A stretch of DNA of 64,000 nt from Pseudoalteromonas luteoviolacea NCIMB 1942 (lineage in GTDB: Bacteria; Pseudomonadota; Gammaproteobacteria; Enterobacterales; Alteromonadaceae). Shown piece after piece: positions 56,131-64,000 of this stretch. The notes beneath the pieces were generated by a model. That model did not search any database, was not told the DNA's origin, and saw only the letters and a program-made list of their open reading frames with translations. Position 1 is the first letter of the stretch, and each line of letters opens with the position of its first letter. Made by a program: the position numbers and the translations under genes. Location: contig NZ_AUXT01000216.1 in assembly GCF_001625595.1 (NCBI RefSeq), positions 1 through 64,000 on the forward strand. Direction: 5' to 3'.

Positions 56131-57408
56131 TTAACCAGCCAATTCGGCTAATAGTGCCTGTGCCTCAGCCATTGGCAGAGTTATTTGTTCTTTTTGTTCA
56201 CGTAAATATTTAATCGTTACCATGCCATTCGCAATTTCATCTTCACCAAAAATCAATGCAACCACGGCACCACTGTTATCTGCGCGTTTCAATTGTTTTT
56301 TGAAATTACCACCACCGGCGTGAACCTGTACTCGTAATCCCTTGATGTCGTCTCGAAGTTGATCAGCAATTGCTGGCGCTTTAATGCTCGCAGCTTCACC
56401 CATTGCAGCGACGTATACATCTACATTACGGCGAATTTCACCAACACTGTTTAACTCTTCAAGTAATAAAACCAATCTTTCCATGCCCATAGCAAAACCA
56501 ACGGCTGGTGTACCTTTACCACCCAATTGCTCAACTAGGCCATCATAGCGACCACCGGCACAAACCGTACCTTGTGCACCCAAACTATCTGTCACCCATT
56601 CAAATACAGTTCGATTATAATAATCTAAACCACGAACAAGATTCTCATTAACTTGGTATTCGACGCCAGCAGCGTCTAAACGTTCACATAAATTTGAAAA
56701 ATGTTGTTGAGACTCTTCATCAAGGTGATTAGAGAGCTTTGGCGCGTCAGCTACTACCGCTTGTACATCAGGGTTTTTACTGTCTAACACACGCAATGGG
56801 TTTGAATACATGCGGCGTTTAGCATCGTCATCTAGCTTATCTTGGTGCTGTTCTAAGTAAGCGATCAAGATATCTTTATACGCTGCACGAGCTTCATTAG
56901 AGCCAAGCGAGTTAAGCTCCAAGCGCACGTGCTCGCTGATGCCAAATGCCTTCCATAAACGCGCTGTCATAATAATCAGTTCAGCGTCTATATCCGGCGT
57001 TGCAATACCAAACGTCTCTGCACCAAACTGGTGGAATTGGCGGTACCGACCTTTTTGTGGGCGTTCACGACGGAACATAGGCCCCATGTACCAAAGGCGT
57101 TGTTCTTGATTGTAAAGCAAGCCTTCTTGGATACCAGCTCTTACACAAACAGCTGTACCTTCAGGGCGCAAAGTTAAGTTATCGCCATTGCGATCTTCAA
57201 AGGTGTACATTTCCTTTTCAACAATATCGGTCACTTCACCAATAGAACGCTTGAACAGCTCGGTTGACTCTACAACTGGAAAGCGTATTTCTTGATATCC
57301 AAACGCAGCTAATGTGTCCCTTAGAGTCGTTTCAATTTTTTGCCAGATCTGAGTTGTACCTGGTAGGCAATCTTTCATGCCACGAATTGCCTTAATTTGA
57401 TTTGCCAC
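56131..57408 (-). CDS. hisS: Histidyl-tRNA synthetase
   Basis: 425 residues. Class II motifs: [18 protein letters not shown] (motif 2), the HisA-type [15 protein letters not shown] and [13 protein letters not shown], and motif 3 [12 protein letters not shown]-terminal anticodon-binding domain follows. Attaches histidine to tRNA-His. 144 bases from ispG with a clear promoter in between. Confidence 0.98.
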   Translation of the reverse strand: MANQIKAIRGMKDCLPGTTQIWQKIETTLRDTLAAFGYQEIRFPVVESTELFKRSIGEVTDIVEKEMYTFEDRNGDNLTLRPEGTAVCVRAGIQEGLLYNQEQRLWYMGPMFRRERPQKGRYRQFHQFGAETFGIATPDIDAELIIMTARLWKAFGISEHVRLELNSLGSNEARAAYKDILIAYLEQHQDKLDDDAKRRMYSNPLRVLDSKNPDVQAVVADAPKLSNHLDEESQQHFSNLCERLDAAGVEYQVNENLVRGLDYYNRTVFEWVTDSLGAQGTVCAGGRYDGLVEQLGGKGTPAVGFAMGMERLVLLLEELNSVGEIRRNVDVYVAAMGEAASIKAPAIADQLRDDIKGLRVQVHAGGGNFKKQLKRADNSGAVVALIFGEDEIANGMVTIKYLREQKEQITLPMAEAQALLAELAG

Positions 57409-57497
57409 TGAAATTCCTAAACTTTAATTATTCTTTTCTCTAAATTACGAGTGCAGGATACAACAAAATCCTGAGTACAATGCGATAAAATGCGCCT

Positions 57498-57525
57498 ATT
57501 ATACCCTGCTCGCTTAAAACGTAAA
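57498..57525 (-). promoter_or_regulatory. hisS promoter
   Basis: Minus strand: TTTACG (57520-57525), 16-base spacer, perfect TATAAT (57498-57503), then AGGCGC. It lies about 90 bases upstream of the hisS start codon. Confidence 0.7.
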
Positions 57526-57552
57526 CGAAATAAATTCAACCTGCGAACGGTT

Positions 57553-58674
57553 CTACTCTTCGATTATCTTAACGTCTATACATGGTTGTGCTTCTTTCTT
57601 TGCAACGTAATCTCTGACCTGCTCTTCTAACTGCTCAACGATATTGTCGTTATCAATGCGAGTCTTTTGGCGCTCACCATTAATATACAAACCAGAGCGA
57701 CGATTAGCGCCCGCTAGGCCCAAATCACTCACCAAGGCTTCACCTGGGCCATTAACCACACATCCAATCACAGAAACAGTGATCGGAGAGATTATATCTT
57801 CTAGCCTTTCTTCCAACTGGTTCATAGTGTTAACAACATCAAACTCTTGACGCGAGCAGCTCGGGCAAGCAATAAAGTTAATACCACGAGAGCGAATCCG
57901 CAGTGACTTTAAAATATCAAAACCCACTTTGATTTCTTGAACAGGATCCGCTGCTAACGATACACGCAGTGTGTCGCCGATACCTTCCGCAAGCAACATA
58001 CCAAGTCCAACAGCAGACTTTACTGAACCTGCTCTAAAACCGCCAGCTTCAGTGATCCCCAAATGTAGAGGTTGATCGATTTCTTTTGCCAACAAACGAT
58101 ATGCACCTACAGCTAAAAATACATCTGAGGCTTTTACTGAAATCTTAAACTGGTCAAAATTCAAGCGTTGTAGAATTTCAACATGACGCATTGCTGACTC
58201 AAGCAGAGCTTCAGGAGTTGGCTCGCCATACTTTTCTTGTAGGTCACGCTCCAAAGAGCCCCCATTAACACCAATACGAATGGGAATGTTGCGCTCTTGT
58301 GCCGCGTCAACAACGGCTCTAATTCTATCTTCGCTACCAATATTACCAGGGTTAATTCTTAAACAGTCCACCCCGTATTGGGCTACTTTTAATGCGATCC
58401 GATAATCAAAATGAATATCCGCAACCAACGGAATGTCTACTTGCTCTTTGATGCTTTTAAACGCTTCAGCTGCGTCCATCGTAGGAACAGATACGCGGAC
58501 AATGTCGGCTCCGGCATCTTGAATTGCACGAATTTGAGCAACCGTGGCATCCACATCAAGGGTGTCGGTATTGGTCATCGACTGCACAGCAATAGGTGCT
58601 CCATCGCCTATAGGCACATTGCCAACATTAATCCGCGTGGACTTTCTTCGTTTGATAGGTGATTCTGAAAACAT
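57553..58674 (-). CDS. ispG: 4-hydroxy-3-methylbut-2-enyl-diphosphate synthase IspG
   Basis: 373 residues. N-terminal TIM barrel ([32 protein letters not shown]) and the C-terminal [4Fe-4S] domain with Cys in [11 protein letters not shown] and [12 protein letters not shown]. Converts MEcPP to HMBPP in the MEP isoprenoid route. Depends on Fe-S clusters made by the isc operon in this window. Starts five bases after rodZ. Confidence 0.98.
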   Translation of the reverse strand: MFSESPIKRRKSTRINVGNVPIGDGAPIAVQSMTNTDTLDVDATVAQIRAIQDAGADIVRVSVPTMDAAEAFKSIKEQVDIPLVADIHFDYRIALKVAQYGVDCLRINPGNIGSEDRIRAVVDAAQERNIPIRIGVNGGSLERDLQEKYGEPTPEALLESAMRHVEILQRLNFDQFKISVKASDVFLAVGAYRLLAKEIDQPLHLGITEAGGFRAGSVKSAVGLGMLLAEGIGDTLRVSLAADPVQEIKVGFDILKSLRIRSRGINFIACPSCSRQEFDVVNTMNQLEERLEDIISPITVSVIGCVVNGPGEALVSDLGLAGANRRSGLYINGERQKTRIDNDNIVEQLEEQVRDYVAKKEAQPCIDVKIIEE

Positions 58675-58679
58675 GACGA

Positions 58680-59612
58680 CTACTCTGCTAACGGTAAATT
58701 AAATTTTGCTAATCGATTACGAGGCAACCCTGAAATATCGACTGGTTGACCATCCAGCTCAATACTGACTACTTGATGCTTTCCCAGTACAACAAAAAAT
58801 GGTGAGATACCATTTACTGTCATAGTGTAGCCTGCCTTTTTTACACCAAATGCAATGCGTTCTTGCGTTGCATCAAAAATTTCGACCCAACTGTCATCCT
58901 CAAAGTGCATAACGACTTCGCTCGTTGCCGCTTCTTCGGAGGCAGTTGGCGAAACAGTTTGCGATGCCACTTCAGTGTCAATAGTCACTGGCGGTTGCGC
59001 CTGCGTATCGGCAGATTCCCCACTAGGCGCTGAGTCGACTTTAACTGGATCTGCCGTGGGAGAGTGCACAGCCTCTGGTGTCTCAGCTTTCACTTCAACT
59101 TGTGGACGCCCAGGCTGTTCTCTTGGCTCCAATACTTTAGGCGTCGAGGGCGAAGTTGAGTTCGTTGCCTCTGGAATAAAGTTCGCTTCTTCTATGGTGT
59201 CTGAGGTACTGGCTGTTTGCCACCACCATAATGCTGACAAACCAATAAATGCGATAACCACGATATAGCTAACGATCATTAAACGGCTATCATTGGCTTC
59301 TTTTTCCGTTCGCCTAGAGAAGCTTTTCATGTTGCGCTTCTGTTCAGGGACATTCGGAGTTTCATAAAGAGCGAGTATGTGCTCACTTTCTAAACCAAGT
59401 AATGCACTGTAACTTTTAATATAGCCTCTAACAAATGTCTCTGGGCCCAAGCTATGATATGCGTCTTGCTCAAGCTTTGTGATTTGAGTGTGGTTCAGCT
59501 TCAAACGCGCAGCAACATCTTCAAGGCTCAAGTTTTGTTGAGCCCTCGCATTCGCTAAAGTTTCACCGAGCGATACTGTCTCGGTTGTAGTTTCAATCTC
59601 TTCTTGGTTCAT
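58680..59612 (-). CDS. rodZ: Cell-shape protein RodZ
   Basis: 310 residues. Cytoplasmic HTH_25 domain (about 15-85) that contacts MreB, a basic juxtamembrane stretch, one membrane helix (111-131), a Pro/Ser/Thr/Glu-rich periplasmic linker (about 135-225) and a C-terminal DUF4115 beta domain ([20 protein letters not shown]). Anchors the MreB elongation machinery. Overlaps pilW by four bases (ATGA). Confidence 0.95.
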   Translation of the reverse strand: MNQEEIETTTETVSLGETLANARAQQNLSLEDVAARLKLNHTQITKLEQDAYHSLGPETFVRGYIKSYSALLGLESEHILALYETPNVPEQKRNMKSFSRRTEKEANDSRLMIVSYIVVIAFIGLSALWWWQTASTSDTIEEANFIPEATNSTSPSTPKVLEPREQPGRPQVEVKAETPEAVHSPTADPVKVDSAPSGESADTQAQPPVTIDTEVASQTVSPTASEEAATSEVVMHFEDDSWVEIFDATQERIAFGVKKAGYTMTVNGISPFFVVLGKHQVVSIELDGQPVDISGLPRNRLAKFNLPLAE

Positions 59613-61300
59613 AAAATATAGTTATTGGGATCTACAATTAAAATACGTCGTCCAGGCTCTAGAGCGACGTCTGGTGTTAATCTATTCCAACGCATCAAGT
59701 CATCTATCAGCAATTTGTGCTTTATGGCAATATCAAACAAAGACTCACCCTTGACTATTGCATGCGTTGTGTTCGGATCATTTAAATATACGACCTGCCC
59801 AATAGTGAGCCTGTCAGATTTTTTTAGCGCATTCCATTTTAACAACTTTTCTAGCTCAATATTATATTTAACCGACAAACTAAATAAGTTCTCGCCCATT
59901 TCAATGCTATGTGACGGTACCTCTGGCACTAAAATCTCTTCATTGAGCATTTGACCTTCGCTATTGGCAGCGTCAGTCCGTAACACTTTAGACTCCGGTG
60001 TAAACACAATATTGTTAGGATCCGTGCGATGAAATACCACTTGCTCAGAACGCGGATTAGGTGTCTCAGTAGTAAATTTTACCTTTTGCTGATTGGACTC
60101 AGAGATAGGTTCCACTTGCGCTTGAGCAGGCTGCACAAGCTGCACTCTACGAGGCTCGGGTGAATCTGTAATGAACGCCTCACTGCCAATCACTTCCTGC
60201 TGTTGAGTTACCCCACTGGGTACTGGCCGCACTGATGTATTTTGTGTGGGCAACCGCGTAGTTACAGGTGCAACTAAAGAGCGAGATGCATCTAACTCAC
60301 TTTGATCTGCTATTTGAGCTGGCTGTGCTACCATATTCGTTTGACGTTTTGATGTTTTTCGCTTGACTTTAATTTGTGGGTTTGCCACAACAACTGTGCC
60401 GTTAGTACTGGTAATCTTACCCAGCTGAGAAGTTCTGAATTGCTCTTTTAGCTGTTCGAACTCACTTAAATGCAAAGTGTTATTCAGTACCAGTTGCGCT
60501 TCTAAGGACTTAGGATAAGTTTGTAAAAGCAATGTCTCTAACTCTTGTGCATATTGCAGGCGACCCATTCTGGATACCAACAAATGCTCTAGCAGCATAC
60601 CTCTTGCTGAAACAAAGCCTTTGTTTGCATAAAGCTTCAATACCTCTTCCGCTTTGTGTAACTCACTTTTAGCGTAAAAGATGCTAGCGGTCAAAATCAG
60701 TACAGATTGTCGTTGTGAGTTATGGTCAAGCGCTCGCTTTAGGTAATCCAGCGCCAAGTCAAAATTATCTTGGCGCACTGCGCACAGAGCTAGGTTTTCA
60801 TAGCTTTCGGCAACTCGTAAGTAACTTGGTATATCAATGGCTTTAAAAAATTGCTCTGCCGCTTTGTCATATTCACCAATACGACATAAAAACGTACCAT
60901 AGTTGTTTCGTGTATTGGGATCATTAGGGCCAAATTTAAGCGCTTGAATGTAAGCCCTTTCTGCCTTCTCATTCTCACCGACTTGCTCGAAGTAATAAGC
61001 AAGCGCGTAGTGACTTAGAGGCAGTTTAGGCGCAAGTTTTAGAGCACGATCTAAATTGTACTTAGCTTGGGTATTATTACCGGCACCTAAGTACTGCAAA
61101 GCCAATGCAATACGGGTTTTCGCTGCATCTTGATTATCAGTTTTTTTCTGTACGACAGGCTTATTGCTATTTGCATAGCGGGTTTCGGTCACACAGCCAC
61201 TTAAACCAAGTAATATAGCAGGAACACTCGCGCCTACGAGACAGCGCTTAATCGTCGCATAGGTTAGCTTCGTGAGCAAAACATCAGTAAAAGCAGGCAT
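59609..61300 (-). CDS. pilW: Type IV pilus biogenesis lipoprotein PilW/PilF with C-terminal LysM repeats
   Basis: 563 residues from ATG 61300 (MPAFTDVLL), which has AAAGGGTGG before it; the frame opens at 61318. Lipobox LSGC (Cys36). TPR array (about 55-260) of the PilF/PilW type, for example PLSHYALAYYFEQVGENEKAERAYIQAL. A long linker of low complexity follows (about 285-460), then two LysM domains (about 461-509 and 513-556). Typical PilW proteins end after the TPRs at about 250 residues, so the LysM half is an addition. Expected in the outer membrane, assisting secretin (PilQ) multimerisation. Between rlmN and rodZ, as in many Gammaproteobacteria. Confidence 0.88.
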   Translation of the reverse strand: MPAFTDVLLTKLTYATIKRCLVGASVPAILLGLSGCVTETRYANSNKPVVQKKTDNQDAAKTRIALALQYLGAGNNTQAKYNLDRALKLAPKLPLSHYALAYYFEQVGENEKAERAYIQALKFGPNDPNTRNNYGTFLCRIGEYDKAAEQFFKAIDIPSYLRVAESYENLALCAVRQDNFDLALDYLKRALDHNSQRQSVLILTASIFYAKSELHKAEEVLKLYANKGFVSARGMLLEHLLVSRMGRLQYAQELETLLLQTYPKSLEAQLVLNNTLHLSEFEQLKEQFRTSQLGKITSTNGTVVVANPQIKVKRKTSKRQTNMVAQPAQIADQSELDASRSLVAPVTTRLPTQNTSVRPVPSGVTQQQEVIGSEAFITDSPEPRRVQLVQPAQAQVEPISESNQQKVKFTTETPNPRSEQVVFHRTDPNNIVFTPESKVLRTDAANSEGQMLNEEILVPEVPSHSIEMGENLFSLSVKYNIELEKLLKWNALKKSDRLTIGQVVYLNDPNTTHAIVKGESLFDIAIKHKLLIDDLMRWNRLTPDVALEPGRRILIVDPNNYIL

Positions 61301-61367
61301 TAACCACCCTTTTGCCAAGACACAGTTACCCTATATTACCTGAAAGCCACTGTGTTTCACCTATTTT

Positions 61368-62498
61368 TTAGCCGACCTTCACTGCAATTGCATTGTCTTG
61401 AATTTGCTGCTTTCTAACCACTCGCTTGGTTCTGTCTACAACATCGCCAACCAGCTGTCCACAAGCAGCGTCAATATCATCACCACGGGTGCGACGCACA
61501 ATGCAGGTTAGACCTGCGGCTTGTAACACTTTTGAGAAACGGTCGATACGGCTATTACTAGAGCGCCCGTACTCATTACCAGGAAACGGGTTAAATGGGA
61601 TCAAGTTGATTTTCGAAGGCGTGCCTTTCAACACCTGCACAAGCTCATGTGCGTGATCGGTGCTATCGTTTACCCCTTGCAACATGACGTATTCAATCGT
61701 CACATCTTTATTTGCTTTAGAGCCATCAATGTAGCGACGGCAAGCAGCTAAAAACTCTTCAATCGGGTATTTCTTGTTGATAGGTACGAGCTCATCACGC
61801 AGTGGATTATTTGGTGCATGAAGTGAGATTGCCAAAGCAACATCAATTTTTTCTTTTAGAATATCCAGTGCAGGAACAACACCTGACGTACTTAACGTCA
61901 CACGGCGTTTAGACAGACCAAATGCCCAATCATCCATCATCAATTCCATCGCAGGAACCACATTATTGATATTTAGCAGTGGTTCACCCATGCCCATCAT
62001 AACCACATTCGTGATTGGACGTTTTGTACTATCGCCATCATGAAGACCAATATCGGTCGCCACACGCCACACCTGACCGATAATTTCAGACACTTTCAAG
62101 TTACGGTTGAAACCCTGTTGGGCAGTCGAGCAGAAAGTACACTCTAGTGCACAGCCAACTTGTGATGAAACACACAAAGTGGCGCGCTCTTTTTCTGGGA
62201 TCCAAACAGTCTCTACTTCCTGACCACCCTCGAGAATCATCGCATACTTAATCGTGCCATCGCTTGCTACCTGCTTTACTGAAATTTCAGGTGCTTTAAT
62301 TTCACACTGGCTTTGCAATTTTGCTCGTAACTTTTTATTGATATTGCTCATATCATCAAAGTTATCGATACCAAAATGGTATATCCACTTCATCACCTGA
62401 TCGGCGCGGAATGGCTTTTCGCCAAATGAAGCAAATAACTCGCGCATCCCCTCGCGGTTTAAATCTAATAGGTTAATTTTTTTCTCATTCGTGGTCAT
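61368..62498 (-). CDS. rlmN: Dual-specificity 23S rRNA/tRNA adenine-C2 methyltransferase RlmN
   Basis: 376 residues. Radical-SAM motif [19 protein letters not shown], the methyl-carrier Cys in [12 protein letters not shown], and [12 protein letters not shown]. Methylates A2503 of 23S rRNA and A37 of some tRNAs. 67 bases upstream of pilW. Confidence 0.98.
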   Translation of the reverse strand: MTTNEKKINLLDLNREGMRELFASFGEKPFRADQVMKWIYHFGIDNFDDMSNINKKLRAKLQSQCEIKAPEISVKQVASDGTIKYAMILEGGQEVETVWIPEKERATLCVSSQVGCALECTFCSTAQQGFNRNLKVSEIIGQVWRVATDIGLHDGDSTKRPITNVVMMGMGEPLLNINNVVPAMELMMDDWAFGLSKRRVTLSTSGVVPALDILKEKIDVALAISLHAPNNPLRDELVPINKKYPIEEFLAACRRYIDGSKANKDVTIEYVMLQGVNDSTDHAHELVQVLKGTPSKINLIPFNPFPGNEYGRSSNSRIDRFSKVLQAAGLTCIVRRTRGDDIDAACGQLVGDVVDRTKRVVRKQQIQDNAIAVKVG

Positions 62499-62645
62499 GA
62501 AACAACCTCAGTTCAGGTGACGGATTGAACAACATAAATAAAAGCGCGAAATTGTACAAAAATCAATCAAACATCGCAATGATGTAATCGCTTTTAGAAA
62601 CACCCCAATTGCTTTTAAAAACGATTAAAGCTTCTTAAAGAGATT

Positions 62646-62671
62646 AAAAAAGGGCCCGAGAGCCCTTTTTT
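62646..62671 (-). terminator. Terminator of ndk
   Basis: AAAAAAGGGC / GCCCTTTTTT with a 6-base loop, 15 bases past the ndk stop codon. Confidence 0.88.
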
Positions 62672-62686
62672 CTGCTCAACTCGATA

Positions 62687-63118
62687 CTAACGAGTACGTG
62701 GGCAGATCTCTTCGTCGCTGAAGAAGTAAGCGATTTCGCGAGCAGCTGACTCAGGAGCATCTGAACCGTGTACTGCATTCTCGTCGATGCTGTCTGCGTA
62801 GTCAGCACGTAGAGTACCAGCTAACGCTTCAGCAGGGTTAGTAGCACCCATGATTTCACGGTTCTTACGAACTGCGTCTTCACCTTCAAGAACCTGAACC
62901 ATTACTGGACCAGAAGTCATGAACTCAACTAGTGCACCGAAGAAAGGACGCTCTTTGTGCTCTGCGTAGAAACCTTCAGCTTTCTCTTGAGAAAGGTGAA
63001 CCATTTTAGAAGCAACGATCTTAAGACCAGCAGATTCAAAACGGTTGTAGATTGCGCCGATGTGGTTTTTAGCTACCGCATCAGGTTTAACGATTGAAAA
63101 AGTACGCTCTAAAGCCAT
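62687..63118 (-). CDS. ndk: Nucleoside diphosphate kinase
   Basis: 143 residues. N-terminal [15 protein letters not shown] and the active-site His in [20 protein letters not shown]. Exchanges phosphate between nucleoside di- and triphosphates. Monocistronic; a TATAAT (63161-63166 on the plus strand as ATTATA) with a GC-rich flank lies about 45 bases upstream. Confidence 0.98.
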   Translation of the reverse strand: MALERTFSIVKPDAVAKNHIGAIYNRFESAGLKIVASKMVHLSQEKAEGFYAEHKERPFFGALVEFMTSGPVMVQVLEGEDAVRKNREIMGATNPAEALAGTLRADYADSIDENAVHGSDAPESAAREIAYFFSDEEICPRTR

Positions 63119-63160
63119 CTTTTTAGCTCCATTAATAATTGTTGATATTTACGGGCGCGA

Positions 63161-63166
63161 ATTATA
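63161..63166 (-). promoter_or_regulatory. -10 element of ndk
   Basis: Perfect TATAAT on the minus strand inside GCGCGTATAATTCGCGCCC. No convincing -35 hexamer is visible at the right distance; the GC-rich discriminator suggests strong growth-linked control. Confidence 0.55.
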
Positions 63167-63344
63167 CGCGCTTTATGACTAAAAGCCTACACCCCGCGCC
63201 CGCTTTATTTAGTTAGTGTGGCAATAGCGCCTCGCTAAACCTGATCTGAGTCAACATTCCACAGCACAATCTCACTTATACTGCGCCGCTTTTTAATTTC
63301 CCCAGCAGCTGGCTTGTACCCAGTTCAATGTATGAGGTTTAGTT

Positions 63345-64000
63345 ATGTTTGTACCAGAGCTACTTTCACCAGCCGGTAGTTTAAAGAATATGCGTTACGC
63401 TTTTGCGTATGGCGCTGATGCCGTTTATGCCGGTCAACCTAGATATAGTTTGCGCGTAAGAAATAATGAGTTTGACTTGGACAACTTAGAAATTGGCATC
63501 AATGAGGCCCACCAGCAAAATAAAAAGCTCTACGTTGTATCAAATATTGCGCCTCACAATCGTAAAGTAAAAACTTACCTAAATGATATAGAGCCGGTCA
63601 TTGCCATGCGGCCTGACGCCCTGATCATGTCGGACCCCGGATTAATTATGCTCGTGCGCGATAAATGGCCTGATATGCCTATTCACCTGTCTGTGCAAGC
63701 TAATGCGGTTAACTATGCATCCGTGCAGTTTTGGGCTAACCAAGGGATCGAGCGCGTTATTTTGTCTCGTGAACTTTCACTAGAAGAAATCGCAGAAATA
63801 CGTGCGTTATGCCCAAATACAGAACTAGAAGTATTTGTACACGGTGCATTATGCATGGCCTACTCTGGCCGCTGCTTGCTCTCAGGTTACATCAATAAGC
63901 GCGATCCGAATCAGGGAACCTGTACAAATGCGTGTCGTTGGAGTTATGACGTCAAGTCGGGTCAAGAAACAGAACTGGGAGATATTGTACATAAGGTCAA
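63345..64000 (+). CDS. trhP: U32-peptidase-family tRNA hydroxylation protein TrhP (YegQ), partial
   Basis: Runs off the right edge; 218 complete codons are visible. MFVPELLSPAGSLKNMRYAFAYGADAVYAG is the typical N-terminus and EVFVHGALCMAYSGRCLLS is the peptidase U32 signature with its Cys residues. In E. coli TrhP/YegQ hydroxylates U34 of tRNAs using prephenate. GAGG (63334-63337) precedes ATG 63345. Divergent from ndk with a 226-base gap. Confidence 0.9.
   Translation, partial: MFVPELLSPAGSLKNMRYAFAYGADAVYAGQPRYSLRVRNNEFDLDNLEIGINEAHQQNKKLYVVSNIAPHNRKVKTYLNDIEPVIAMRPDALIMSDPGLIMLVRDKWPDMPIHLSVQANAVNYASVQFWANQGIERVILSRELSLEEIAEIRALCPNTELEVFVHGALCMAYSGRCLLSGYINKRDPNQGTCTNACRWSYDVKSGQETELGDIVHKV

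Overview
The window looks like a chromosomal core segment of a marine gammaproteobacterium, most likely Pseudoalteromonas or a close relative (Alteromonadales). This is inferred from the family signatures (MotX beside purA, an hdfR/maoP divergent pair, isc genes without iscX), AT-rich intergenic DNA and conserved gene order; no database search was possible. I see no insertion sequence, prophage, CRISPR array or integron. Coding density is high, and no stretch longer than about 300 bases lacks a gene.

Left part (1-17140). The left edge carries a sequence very like an rRNA operon P1 promoter pointing out of the window. Then come a porin, the divergent hdfR/maoP pair, a two-receiver diguanylate cyclase, rarD, recQ with a small partner, an Omp85-type outer-membrane protein, tRNA-Arg(CCG) and a tiny helix-turn-helix protein. 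Two small metabolic units follow. One is a probable thiamine-salvage operon (thiamine-binding protein, PnuC/PnuT-type transporter, sugar-kinase-fold kinase). The other is a probable N-acetylgalactosamine salvage cluster (Tat-exported GH109 enzyme, NahK-like kinase, sugar-1-phosphate nucleotidyltransferase), next to a GabD-like aldehyde dehydrogenase.

Middle part (17156-34200). The iron-sulfur operon iscR-iscS-iscU-iscA-hscB-hscA-fdx lies behind trmJ and is divergent from suhB, as in enterobacteria. Its control region has three IscR type-1-like boxes and two near-identical promoters. Then come an unassigned enolase-superfamily/class II aldolase operon, a cytochrome c, a DUF2058 protein, an MFS transporter, a lipoprotein/prolyl-tRNA-deacylase pair, two identical tRNA-Ala(TGC) genes, proA, a CPA1 antiporter and motX (sodium-driven flagellar motor).

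Right part (34288-64000). This holds two conserved housekeeping superoperons on the minus strand: nnr-tsaE-amiB-mutL-miaA-hfq-hflX-hflK-hflC followed by purA, and rlmN-pilW-rodZ-ispG-hisS-yfgM-bamB followed by der. Between them are queG, a two-component pair with a degenerate receiver, a periplasmic glutathione-peroxidase-like protein, a parvulin, a GST-like protein, a DUF2750 protein and a VOC protein. The window ends with ndk and the first part of a U32-peptidase-family gene (trhP/yegQ) that runs off the right edge.
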